A DNA stretch of 64,000 nt from assembly GCF_020911725.1 (NCBI RefSeq), contig NZ_CP076620.1, positions 467,501 through 531,500 on the forward strand, in the 5' to 3' direction. Below, piece by piece: positions 1-9,996 of this stretch. The DNA comes from Clostridium cadaveris (lineage in GTDB: Bacteria > Bacillota > Clostridia > Clostridiales > Clostridiaceae). Position 1 is the first letter of the stretch, and each line of letters opens with the position of its first letter. The notes below the pieces were generated by a model, which saw only the letters and a list, made by a program, of their open reading frames with translations, was not told the origin of the DNA and made no database searches. The translations under genes were made by a program, and so were the position numbers.

Positions 1-2318
<2,318 letters not shown>

Positions 2319-2451
2319 AAGAAAACAAAGATAGAAAAGAAAATCTGTGTGCAATTTTGAAAGAATAATTAAGTTCTTTCAAAGGAAACTTACTCACTGA
2401 AGTGAGGAGTACAGTTTTTCAGCTAAATCGAAGATTTAGGAAAAATTAAGC

Positions 2452-2571
2452 ATCTGGTGATGATGCGTAATTTGGTAATACCCGTTCCCATTCCGAACAC
2501 GAAGGTCAAGCAAATTACGGCTGATGGTACTGCAGGGGAGGCTCTGTGGGAGAGTAGGTGGTCGCCAGGTC
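2452..2571 (+). rRNA. 5S ribosomal RNA
   Basis: The ends TCTGGTG near 2453 and CGCCAGGT near 2570 pair as helix I. Between them lie the conserved CCCGTTCCCATTCCGAACAC loop (around 2480) and GGGAGAGTAGGTGGTCGCCA. It follows 23S after about 130 bases of AT-rich spacer with small hairpins, the usual order in a clostridial rrn operon. End positions are good to one or two bases. Confidence 0.97.
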
Positions 2572-2577
2572 AGGCAT

Positions 2578-2652
2578 TCCGCGATAGCTCAACGGTGGAG
2601 CACTCGGCTGTTAACCGATAGGTTGAAGGTTCGAATCCTTTTCGCGGAGCCA
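2578..2652 (+). tRNA. tRNA-Asn (anticodon GTT)
   Basis: The acceptor stem TCCGCGA (2578-2584) pairs with TCGCGGA (2642-2648), followed by discriminator G and an encoded CCA (2650-2652). The anticodon loop CTGTTAACC gives GTT and the T arm GGTTCGAATCC is intact. It lies seven bases after 5S and is therefore part of the rrn transcript. Confidence 0.98.
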
Positions 2653-2690
2653 CTTTTTTTTCGCAAAAATAAACTAGAATATTATTAATG

Positions 2691-2716
2691 CCTAGGCTGA
2701 CGCCTAGGTTTTTTTA
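2691..2716 (+). terminator. Rho-independent terminator of the rrn operon
   Basis: Perfect 7-bp stem CCTAGGC/GCCTAGG (2691-2697, 2702-2708) with a TGAC loop, then a run of T. It ends the 23S-5S-tRNA transcript. Confidence 0.9.
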
Positions 2717-2927
2717 TTTTAAATTCTCAAATAAGAAAAGTGCATAAAAATATATTGAGAGGTAATAAATATAATTATAAGAAGAATATGCTAGAGTATG
2801 GACTTTTTTAGATAAGAATTACTATTGTTAAAATTTTCAGAACATTTAATGAATTTTGAAGGAAAATTAATATTTTATATAGAATTAAAGTATTAATAAT
2901 CTAATTTAATGCTAGGAGGGTTTTACT

Positions 2928-5015
2928 ATGAAAGAATATAAAACCAAGCATCTAAGGAATGTAGGCATAATTGGACACAGTGGAGCAGGAAAAACATCAT
3001 TGGCAGAGGCACTTTTGTACTACACAAAAACAACAGACCGTTTAGGAAAAATCGAAGATGGAACAACCATAAGCGATTTTGATTCAGAAGAAAAGAGAAG
3101 GGCAATTTCAATTTCTGCTACAGTAACACCATTTGAATGGGACGATGTAAAAGTTAATCTAGTAGATATACCTGGATATTTCGACTTTGTTGGAGAATCA
3201 ATTCAAGGTATGAGAGCAGTTGATGTGGCAACTATAGTTGTATCTGGAGTATCCGGAATACAGGTTGGTACAGAAAAAGCTTGGAGCTATGTAAACAAGA
3301 TTAAGCTTCCAAGAACATTCTTTATAAATAAATTAGATAGAGAAAACAGTAATTTTGAAAAAGTTTTAACTCAGCTTAAAGAGGCATTTGGAATATCTGT
3401 AGTTCCAATACAGTATCCAATAGGCAGTGAAAGTGATTTTAAAGGTGTAGTAAACGTTATATCTAGAAAAGCAAGATTTTATAATTCTAAGACACATGAT
3501 ATGGAAGATGGTCCAATTCCAGAAGAACTTATAGACAAAATTGATGAATGTAAGCAAATGATTATGGAAGCAGTAGCTGAAACAGATGAAGCATTATTAG
3601 ATAAATATTTTAGTGAAGGTGAACTTAGTGACGAGGAAATCTACAAGGGACTTATAGAAGGCTGTGCAAGTGGAGATATAGCCCCAGTTATGTGTGGTTC
3701 AGCATTAAAGGTTATAGGAATGAAAACTCTTGTTGAAGGAATAATAGAATGTTTCCCATCACCAGAATATGCAATACCTCAAAAGGCTGTAGATCTTAAG
3801 AGCGGAGAAGAAAAATTTATTAAGATAAATGAAGATGATCCATTTTCAGCAATGGTTGTGAAAACTATAGCTGACCCATTCGTGGGAAAAATGTCTATCT
3901 TTAGGGTTATAACAGGAAAAGTTAAATCAGATGATGTAGTGTATAATTCTAATCAAGAAAAAGAAGAAAAATTAGGAAACTTGTTTTTCTTAAGAGGAAA
4001 AACTCAGATTCCAGTAAAAGAAGTAATAGCAGGAGATATAGCAGCAGTTGCAAAACTTCAATATACAGAAACTGGAGATACATTATGCAATAAGAAAAAT
4101 CCTGTAGTTTATGACAAGATGAATTTCCCAGAACCAGTTATGTCTATGGCAGTTTTACCTAAAGCTAAGGGAGATGATGATAAGATTTCATCAGCAATTA
4201 CAAAACTTCAAGATGAAGATCCTACATTTAAGGTAACTAGAGACATAGAAAATGCTGAACTTATAGTATGTGGTATGGGTGAAACTCATCTGGATATCAT
4301 AGCAAGCAAGATAAAAACAAAATATGGTGCAGAAGTAATCCTTCAATTACCAAAGATACCTTATAGAGAAACCGTAAGAAAGGTATCTGATGTTCAAGGT
4401 AAGCACAAGAAACAATCAGGAGGACATGGGCAATATGGTGATGTTTGGATTAAATTTGAACCTAGAGCAGATGGAATAGAAGAACTTGAATTTGTTGATG
4501 AAGTCGTTGGAGGAGCTGTTCCAAGAAACTTCATACCAGCGGTAGAAAAGGGACTTAAGGAATGTATGAGACATGGAATCTTAGCTGGATACCCAGTTAT
4601 AAAGATAAAAGCTACTTTGCATGATGGATCTTCTCACCCAGTAGATTCTTCTGAAATGGCATTTAAAGTAGCTGCTTCATTGGCATTTAAGAAAGGAATG
4701 GAAAAAGCAGATGCAATACTTTTAGAACCAGTTATGCATGTGGAAGTTACAGTTCCAAAGGACTACATGGGAGATATAATGGGTGGTATTAACAAGAAGA
4801 GAGGAAGAATATTAGGAATGGAAGCTGTAGATGACCTACAGGTTATAGTAGCTGAGGTACCTCAAAGTGAAATGCTTACTTATTCCACAGATCTACGTTC
4901 AACAACTCAGGCCAGAGGAAGTTTCACCATGAGCTTTGAGAGATATGAAGAAGTTCCTGCTATGGAAGCTGCAAAGATAATAGATGCTGCAAAAGCTATG
5001 AGAAATGAAGCATAA
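2928..5015 (+). CDS. Elongation factor G-like translational GTPase (FusA paralogue)
   Basis: 695 aa. A GTPase of the EF-G superfamily, expected to act on the ribosome in the cytosol. The G1 motif GHSGAGKT (about residues 16-23), G3 DIPGY (about 80) and G4 NKLD (about 134) are visible, followed by domain II, domain III and EF-G domain IV/V sequence. The N-terminus MKEYKTKHLRNVGIIGHSGAGKT is that of the divergent EF-G-like subfamily rather than canonical FusA, which starts with a longer TRNIGI segment and sits with rpsL/rpsG. It stands alone here behind an rrn operon. A strong AGGAGGG ribosome binding site fixes the start. Its specific role (translocation variant, recycling or stress) cannot be told from sequence. 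Confidence 0.9.
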   Translation: MKEYKTKHLRNVGIIGHSGAGKTSLAEALLYYTKTTDRLGKIEDGTTISDFDSEEKRRAISISATVTPFEWDDVKVNLVDIPGYFDFVGESIQGMRAVDVATIVVSGVSGIQVGTEKAWSYVNKIKLPRTFFINKLDRENSNFEKVLTQLKEAFGISVVPIQYPIGSESDFKGVVNVISRKARFYNSKTHDMEDGPIPEELIDKIDECKQMIMEAVAETDEALLDKYFSEGELSDEEIYKGLIEGCASGDIAPVMCGSALKVIGMKTLVEGIIECFPSPEYAIPQKAVDLKSGEEKFIKINEDDPFSAMVVKTIADPFVGKMSIFRVITGKVKSDDVVYNSNQEKEEKLGNLFFLRGKTQIPVKEVIAGDIAAVAKLQYTETGDTLCNKKNPVVYDKMNFPEPVMSMAVLPKAKGDDDKISSAITKLQDEDPTFKVTRDIENAELIVCGMGETHLDIIASKIKTKYGAEVILQLPKIPYRETVRKVSDVQGKHKKQSGGHGQYGDVWIKFEPRADGIEELEFVDEVVGGAVPRNFIPAVEKGLKECMRHGILAGYPVIKIKATLHDGSSHPVDSSEMAFKVAASLAFKKGMEKADAILLEPVMHVEVTVPKDYMGDIMGGINKKRGRILGMEAVDDLQVIVAEVPQSEMLTYSTDLRSTTQARGSFTMSFERYEEVPAMEAAKIIDAAKAMRNEA

Positions 5016-5060
5016 AAACAAATATTAATTTATATTTTGTTTTTCTATTAAATCCCGAGA

Positions 5061-5096
5061 TAAGATGCTGTATTTGAACAGCATCTTATTTTTTTA
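5061..5096 (+). terminator. Terminator after the EF-G-like gene
   Basis: Ten-base stem TAAGATGCTG/CAGCATCTTA (5061-5070, 5079-5088) followed by a T-run. Confidence 0.9.
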
Positions 5097-5188
5097 TCAT
5101 TTCAAAGAATTTATTGAAAGAAAAATGGATAAAATACACCTATGGATTCATATATTAATTGTAAGTGCTTGAGATGGAGGAGATATAT

Positions 5189-5419
5189 ATGTCAAATTAT
5201 CGACTAGATGTGACAGGGAATTTAGGATTGATGGATTATAGCAATATTTATGATTATATGGGTGTTGTAGATATGAAGGATAATTTTGTACTTAGGCTAA
5301 GTGATATGAATGAACAAAATTTCAATATGATTTATACGATGTTAAAGGAAAATAACTTTGATATTTGCTATGAAAACACTGCTCCTGGACAGTGGGAAAT
5401 TAAAGCAAATAAAAAATAA
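5189..5419 (+). CDS. Small hypothetical protein
   Basis: 76 aa from ATG 5189, chosen because GGAGGAG lies just upstream; an upstream in-frame start at 5165 has no ribosome binding site. The protein (MSNYRLDVTGNLGLMDYSN...) has no signal peptide or membrane segment and alternates acidic and hydrophobic residues like a small globular alpha/beta fold. I do not recognise a family. It is monocistronic, with its own terminator at 5440. Confidence 0.7.
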   Translation: MSNYRLDVTGNLGLMDYSNIYDYMGVVDMKDNFVLRLSDMNEQNFNMIYTMLKENNFDICYENTAPGQWEIKANKK

Positions 5420-5439
5420 ATTTCAAGAAATTTTAGAAG

Positions 5440-5467
5440 AACTAGCTTATAATAAAGCTAGTTTTTA
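5440..5467 (+). terminator. Terminator
   Basis: Perfect stem AACTAGCTT/AAGCTAGTT (5440-5448, 5455-5463) followed by TTTTATGTTT. Confidence 0.85.
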
Positions 5468-5543
5468 TGTTTCACTTTAAGGAAGATAAAGTTCTATGAT
5501 ATAATAATTTTAATAATGATTTATTAATTGTGGAGGAAGAAGA

Positions 5544-6491
5544 ATGAATAGTTACGTAATAGGAATAGATTTAGGCGGCACAAAGATTTGTGGTGCTTTA
5601 GCTGATTTAGATGGTAATATATTAATCAAAAAAACTATAGCAACAGAAGCAAATTCTGGTGAAGAACATATTTTAAATAGAATTATATCAGTGATAGAAG
5701 ACTTAAAAATAGAAGGAAAAGTAGAAGAAGGTCAATTGAAATCCATAGGAATAGGTTCACCGGGACCACTTGACTCTGTAAAGGGCACTATAATTGAAGC
5801 CTCAAACCTTCCGTTTAAAAATTTTAACTTAGTGAATCCAATAAGTGAAAAATTTAATGTTCCTGCTTATCTTCAAAATGATGCAAATGTAGCTGCTTTA
5901 GGAGAACACCTATTAGGAGCTGGAAAAGGAACAAATAATATGGTTTATATAACTGTAAGCACTGGAATTGGTGGAGGTGCTATTATAAATGGAAAGTTGT
6001 ATTCAGGTAACACATGTAACGCTTTAGAAATAGGACATACTACTATAGTGCCAGATGGTCCAAGATGTAATTGTGGAAATTATGGATGTATTGAAGCTGT
6101 AGCATCAGGAACAGCAATAGCAAAAAGAGCAAAGGAAGCTATTGAAAGAAGAGAAAAAACATCTTTATCCAGTTATGAAAATGTAACTTCTTTTGAAGTT
6201 TTTAAAGAAGAGAAAAATGGGGACAAGGTTGCAAAGTCTATATTAGATGAAGCTTTAAATTATTTAGGAATAGGAATTGCAAATGTAGTAAACATTTTTG
6301 ACCCAGAAATGATAGTTATCGGAGGCGGTGTAAGTAAAGGAGGAGACATAGTCTTTGATACTGTAAAGAAAGTTGTAAAAGAAAGAAGCTTAAAAGCTAT
6401 GGCAGAAAGTTGCCGAATAGAGCCAGCAAAACTTGGTGGAGACGCAGGTGTTTCAGGAGCAGTAGCACTTGCATTATCAGAAATTAAATAA
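5544..6491 (+). CDS. glcK: ROK-family glucokinase
   Basis: 315 aa, the usual length for ROK sugar kinases. It phosphorylates glucose (or a related hexose) with ATP in the cytosol, feeding glycolysis. Visible signatures are the N-terminal phosphate-binding DLGGTK (residues 8-13), the sugar-binding ExGH in ALEIGHTTI, and the ROK zinc motif CNCGNYGCIEAVASG. No HTH domain precedes the kinase, so it is an enzyme rather than a NagC/XylR-type repressor. GTGGAGGAAG six bases upstream fixes the start. A TATAAT-like -10 lies near 5500. Substrate choice within ROK kinases cannot be proved from the motifs. Confidence 0.9.
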   Translation: MNSYVIGIDLGGTKICGALADLDGNILIKKTIATEANSGEEHILNRIISVIEDLKIEGKVEEGQLKSIGIGSPGPLDSVKGTIIEASNLPFKNFNLVNPISEKFNVPAYLQNDANVAALGEHLLGAGKGTNNMVYITVSTGIGGGAIINGKLYSGNTCNALEIGHTTIVPDGPRCNCGNYGCIEAVASGTAIAKRAKEAIERREKTSLSSYENVTSFEVFKEEKNGDKVAKSILDEALNYLGIGIANVVNIFDPEMIVIGGGVSKGGDIVFDTVKKVVKERSLKAMAESCRIEPAKLGGDAGVSGAVALALSEIK

Positions 6492-6500
6492 AAATATTTT

Positions 6501-6590
6501 AAGGTCAGCAAAAACTGAACAGTTTATTGTATAATCTACAGAAAGCTGCTAGAAGTTTAATTAAAGCTGACCTTTTGTATTTTTTGAAGG
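6501..6590 (+). terminator. Long-armed hairpin, probable terminator after glcK
   Basis: AAGGTCAGC (6501-6509) pairs perfectly with GCTGACCTT (6566-6574). The 56-base loop holds a second small hairpin built on AAACTGAACAGTTT. A T-rich tail follows. It is more elaborate than the window's other terminators and could be a small structured RNA, but it sits directly after the glcK stop. Confidence 0.6.
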
Positions 6591-6703
6591 TGTTTATTTT
6601 AAAGATTTTTAAAATAAAATTTATTGGAGTAAATTTACTAGCATATAAAAACGAAATTATAGCAAAATAGTATTATAAATAAAATTTGAAGGAGGATATG
6701 AAT

Positions 6704-6868
6704 ATGGCAAAGAAGGGTATGCGTAGACCAGATCCAAGTGATCCTCATGGAACTGAAAGTAATCATAAACAAAAATTCCCTAAAAATGATCAGCCACCTG
6801 TACCAGAAATTCAAGGTATGGCCGCAAAAAGTGGGAACAAAAAAGCAAATCCAATATATTATGATTAG
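6704..6868 (+). CDS. Tiny clostridial protein of unknown function
   Basis: 54 aa (MAKKGMRRPDPSDPHG...), rich in Lys, Pro, Asn and Gly with almost no hydrophobic core, so it is probably disordered. ATG 6704 is chosen because GGAGG ends about nine bases before it; ATG 6698 would be only a few bases away. It contains no Cys. A second tiny gene follows after 11 bases. The Pro/Asp/Lys-rich composition resembles short spore-associated or nucleic-acid-associated proteins, but I do not recognise a named family. Confidence 0.75.
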   Translation: MAKKGMRRPDPSDPHGTESNHKQKFPKNDQPPVPEIQGMAAKSGNKKANPIYYD

Positions 6869-6879
6869 GAGGAGACTAT

Positions 6880-7029
6880 ATGCCAAAGGATAGTCAACCA
6901 GACAATAAAAGAGCTAGAATGGAAAAATGTAATTATCAAACTCCTATAACTAGTGAAGAAGGTAAAAATCATAACAGAACAAATAAAAAACAGTCTACCA
7001 TAAACAATAATTGGAAAAGTAATCCTTAA
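6880..7029 (+). CDS. Tiny Asn/Lys-rich protein, second of a pair
   Basis: 49 aa, starting MPKDSQPDNKRARMEKC and ending NNWKSNP. AGGAGGAG lies directly upstream of ATG 6880. Composition matches its neighbour at 6704: charged and polar, with no membrane segment. The 11-base spacing and equally good ribosome binding sites argue for co-expression and a shared role. Too short for family assignment. Confidence 0.65.
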   Translation: MPKDSQPDNKRARMEKCNYQTPITSEEGKNHNRTNKKQSTINNNWKSNP

Positions 7030-7093
7030 ACCATGCATAATGGATTAAAAGTTTTATATAACTATTGAAAATTTAAACAAACATAACTAAGGC

Positions 7094-7277
7094 AAAGAGC
7101 TCTTCTCTTTTGCGGTAATCATTGTTATACTCATATAGTCAATGGATAGCATATATAGCAGATTAGAAACATTCAATTGATGTATTGTTATTAGTAAAGG
7201 ACACCTCTACAATTGTAGAAATATATGTATTAAATAAGCTACCGTGCGCACCTCAAAGTAAAAGAGAAGAGTTTTTT
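7094..7277 (+). ncRNA. Candidate structured RNA of about 184 nt
   Basis: No gene is credible between 7030 and 7440. CTCTTCTCTTTT (7100-7111) is the exact complement of AAAAGAGAAGAG (7260-7271). The helix can extend outward as AAAGAG (7094-7099) against TTTTTT (7272-7277), giving about 18 bp that join the two ends. Just inside, GCGGTA (7112-7117) pairs with TACCGT near 7240. Further in, GCATATAT can pair with ATATATGT, and ACATTC..GATGT and CTACAATTGTAG form small hairpins. Paired ends and a length near 184 nt recall 6S-like RNAs, but I cannot show the conserved 6S bubble, so the class is left open. Confidence 0.5.
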
Positions 7278-7285
7278 CATATATT

Positions 7286-7333
7286 AAACTGTTCAGTGTT
7301 ATGGGAAACTATAGCATTGAACAGTTTTTTCTA
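7286..7333 (+). terminator. Terminator after the candidate RNA
   Basis: Perfect 10-bp stem AAACTGTTCA/TGAACAGTTT (7286-7295, 7318-7327) with further pairing inside, followed by TTT. A short reading frame at 7185-7370 runs through this hairpin and is not a gene. Confidence 0.8.
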
Positions 7334-7444
7334 TTATGATATGATTACTTTACAATGGAAAAATTTATGACATAATTAATGTAAAGCATTAATAGATATT
7401 CTAAATATGATGAATTTTACATATTATCAAAGGGAGGTTATACT

Positions 7445-8677
7445 ATGAATGCTGAAATAATCGCAGTAGGAACAGAATTACTTTTAGGAGACATTGTAAA
7501 CACGAATGGTCAATTTTTGGCTAAGGAGCTAGCTAGTCTTGGAATCAATGTATACAGACAAAGAACTGTAGGAGATAATGAGGAGAGAATTCTTGGAGCT
7601 TTTAAAGATGCATTTTCTGATTGTGATCTTATAATAACTACTGGAGGTCTAGGGCCAACAAAAGACGATATGACAAAAGAAATGGTCTGTAAATTTTTTA
7701 ATAAGGAGCTTATCCTACATAGAGAATCTTTTAAATATATAGAAGAATATTTTGAAAGGCTTGGAAGACCTTTTAGTGAGAATAATAGAAAACAGGCCTT
7801 ATTTCCTGAGGATGCAGAAATACTTCCAAATCCAAATGGAACAGCACCTGGTGCAATTATAAAAGGAACTGATGGCAAAACAATAATTATATTGCCTGGA
7901 CCACCAAAAGAAATGAAACCTATGTTTAACAATTATGTTAAGCCATATATTAAGAAATTAAGCGATGGCATACTTTACTCAAAAGTACTTAGATTATTTG
8001 GAATAGGTGAAAGTCACATGGCTGAATGCCTAGATGATATAATAGAAGGACAAACAAACCCAACAGTTGCTCCGTATGCAAAAGAGATGGATGTAACTTT
8101 AAGAATTACAGCAAAAGCTGATAGTGAGGAAGAAGCCATAAAACTCATTGAACCTATGGAAGAAGAAATAAGAAATAGGCTAAATGAATATATATATGGT
8201 GAGGGAGATACAACATTAGAAGATGAAGTGGCAAAACTCTTAATAGCTAATCATAAAACTATATCTCTAGCAGAATCTTGTACAGGAGGAATGGTTTCAT
8301 CTATGCTTGTGAATTATCCAGGAGTTTCCGAAGTATTTCTTGAAGGAGCTGTAACTTATACTAATGAAGCAAAAATGAGAACTTTAAAAGTTAAAAAGGA
8401 AACCTTAGATAGATATACTGCGGTCAGCGAAGAAACTGCTATAGAAATGGCAGAGGGCATTGCTAGAAGAACAGGTTCGAATATAGGTATAAGTGTAACA
8501 GGAATTGCAGGTCCAGGAGGAGAAACTGAAGATCAGCCAGTTGGACTTGTCTATATAGGTATATATAATGATGGCAAGGTAAGGGCTGAAAAGCTTAATT
8601 TTCAAGGAAATAGGAGCCAAATAAGGTCAAGGGCAGCTCTGAATGCTTTAAACTTTATAAGAAAAGAATTAATTTAA
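7445..8677 (+). CDS. cinA: CinA-family protein (MoCF-like domain plus nicotinamide-nucleotide amidase)
   Basis: 410 aa, the normal length for two-domain CinA. The N-terminal half (1 to about 170) is a molybdopterin-binding-like fold with TTGGLGPTKDD, linked to ADP-ribose pyrophosphatase activity in studied members. The C-terminal half (about 255-410) is the PncC amidase that deamidates NMN, with SLAESCTGGMVSS and SVTGIAGPGG visible. The pathway is NAD salvage and metabolite repair in the cytosol. AGGGAGG six bases upstream fixes the start. In many bacteria cinA is next to recA; here it stands alone. Confidence 0.95.
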   Translation: MNAEIIAVGTELLLGDIVNTNGQFLAKELASLGINVYRQRTVGDNEERILGAFKDAFSDCDLIITTGGLGPTKDDMTKEMVCKFFNKELILHRESFKYIEEYFERLGRPFSENNRKQALFPEDAEILPNPNGTAPGAIIKGTDGKTIIILPGPPKEMKPMFNNYVKPYIKKLSDGILYSKVLRLFGIGESHMAECLDDIIEGQTNPTVAPYAKEMDVTLRITAKADSEEEAIKLIEPMEEEIRNRLNEYIYGEGDTTLEDEVAKLLIANHKTISLAESCTGGMVSSMLVNYPGVSEVFLEGAVTYTNEAKMRTLKVKKETLDRYTAVSEETAIEMAEGIARRTGSNIGISVTGIAGPGGETEDQPVGLVYIGIYNDGKVRAEKLNFQGNRSQIRSRAALNALNFIRKELI

Positions 8678-8680
8678 GAT

Positions 8681-8713
8681 AAAAAAATCCCTCTAACTAT
8701 TATGCTAGAGGGA
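8681..8713 (-). terminator. Hairpin after cinA, T-run on the minus strand
   Basis: TCCCTCTA (8688-8695) pairs with TAGAGGGA (8706-8713). A7 lies immediately to the left, so the classic T-run exists only when read leftward. On the plus strand the tail is CTTTAGG, so stopping cinA transcripts here would be weak. Confidence 0.6.
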
Positions 8714-8747
8714 CTTTAGGAGATTATATAAATAAAATGGGGGAGAG

Positions 8748-8773
8748 TCTAATATAAGTCAACTTATATTAGA
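8748..8773. repeat. Perfect 12-bp inverted repeat between cinA and the CPBP gene
   Basis: TCTAATATAAGT (8748-8759) and ACTTATATTAGA (8762-8773) are exact complements separated by CA. There is no T-run after it, so it is unlike a terminator. It lies about 85 bases upstream of the CPBP gene and could be an operator or an mRNA leader hairpin. Confidence 0.7.
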
Positions 8774-8858
8774 TTGGGTAATTACTTTACATTTATAAGT
8801 ATTTACTAAATACAAAAATAATATACATCCTTATCAAAAAAAATTTAGGAGAATGCGT

Positions 8859-9800
8859 GTGAAAAAGAAAATGAAACCAATATTTAAAGGCAACAGCTTT
8901 GTACTAGTGCTGGTAACAATTCAATTTATCGGAAGTTTGATATTAGGCAATACTATAGGAGCGAAAATGACTACAGGACAACTTTTAGTTTTCAGCCAAG
9001 TAGCATTCCTTTTAGTTCCAACGGCTATATATTTTATAATAACCAAGAAACCGATAAAGGAAACTTTGAAGTTAAACAAACTTTATATAACAGACATAAT
9101 ATGTCTTATAGCTATAGGAATTTTATGTTATCCAATCGCAGGATTATGTGCAAACATATCCAGCATATTTTTTGAAAACAATGTGCAGGCTGTGGTAAAT
9201 CAACTTCAGGGAATATCTTTTGCAACTCTTATAGGAATAATGGCACTTACTCCAGCAATATGTGAAGAAATTGTTATGAGAGGAGTAGTCCTTAGTGAGT
9301 ATAAATATAAAAATACATTTAAAGCAGCTGTAATGAATGGAATTATATTTGGACTTATGCATTTAAGCGGACAGCAATTTTTATATGCGGCTGTGTTAGG
9401 ATTTTTATTTGCATATATAGTTAGAATCACTGGAAGTTTATTTTCAACTATGATAGTACATTTTGTTTTTAATGGATTCAATATGACAGTATCATATATG
9501 GCAACTAAATTTCAAGGTGATGCTATGGTAGAAGCTGTTCCTATGACTGCAAATACTTTTCTTAGTGCTATAATAACTCTTTCGATAATGTCAACTATAA
9601 GTGGATTTATTATATGGCTTCTTGTAAGGTATATGAAAAAGAAAAGAGAAAGGCTTAATTTAAATATTGTAAGCCAAGATGAAAATGAAGAAGAGAATTT
9701 TTCGGATGAAGTATGGGAATTAAAAAAAGAAACAATGGTGAATTTGCCTTTTATTTTATTGGTGATATTTAATATTGTATTTATTAAGCTTTTTCAATAA
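8859..9800 (+). CDS. CPBP-family intramembrane glutamic protease (Abi/CAAX-like)
   Basis: 313 aa from GTG 8859, preferred because AGGAG lies seven bases upstream; the ATG at 8853 is only one base from it. Multi-pass membrane protein. The CPBP signature is complete: EEIVMRG (paired Glu and Arg), FGLMHLSG (second motif His) and MIVHFVFNG (third motif His and Asn). Family members cleave within the membrane and act in bacteriocin immunity or protein processing; the substrate here is unknown. The C-terminal 60 residues include an acidic loop (QDENEEENFSDE) followed by a last membrane helix. Confidence 0.9.
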   Translation: MKKKMKPIFKGNSFVLVLVTIQFIGSLILGNTIGAKMTTGQLLVFSQVAFLLVPTAIYFIITKKPIKETLKLNKLYITDIICLIAIGILCYPIAGLCANISSIFFENNVQAVVNQLQGISFATLIGIMALTPAICEEIVMRGVVLSEYKYKNTFKAAVMNGIIFGLMHLSGQQFLYAAVLGFLFAYIVRITGSLFSTMIVHFVFNGFNMTVSYMATKFQGDAMVEAVPMTANTFLSAIITLSIMSTISGFIIWLLVRYMKKKRERLNLNIVSQDENEEENFSDEVWELKKETMVNLPFILLVIFNIVFIKLFQ

Positions 9801-9960
9801 AACTATTATGGTACAGATTTTACCAAATATAGTTGCTATAGTTAGATAGAGATGATATAATTTCAATATAGTAGAAAATAAGTTGATAGATTACTAAAGT
9901 AGCGCGAAAAAATTAATTATTTTGTCAAGCAAATTTTAGTTATTATATACCCCTACAAAT

Positions 9961-9996
9961 GGAGTCCTTAGGAACAAGCACCTAGGGCTCCATTTC
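9961..9996 (+). terminator. Hairpin at the convergent 3' ends of the CPBP and phospholipase genes
   Basis: GGAGTCCTTAGG can pair with CCTAGGGCTCC across an eight-base loop, with two mismatches, then a T-rich tail on the plus strand. The right arm contains the last codons of the oppositely oriented phospholipase gene, so it also lies in that mRNA's 3' end. Confidence 0.6.

Noticed and set aside
7185-7370. 61-codon plus-strand frame before cinA
   Set aside because: It has no ribosome binding site and crosses the terminator hairpin at 7286-7327 and the candidate structured RNA.
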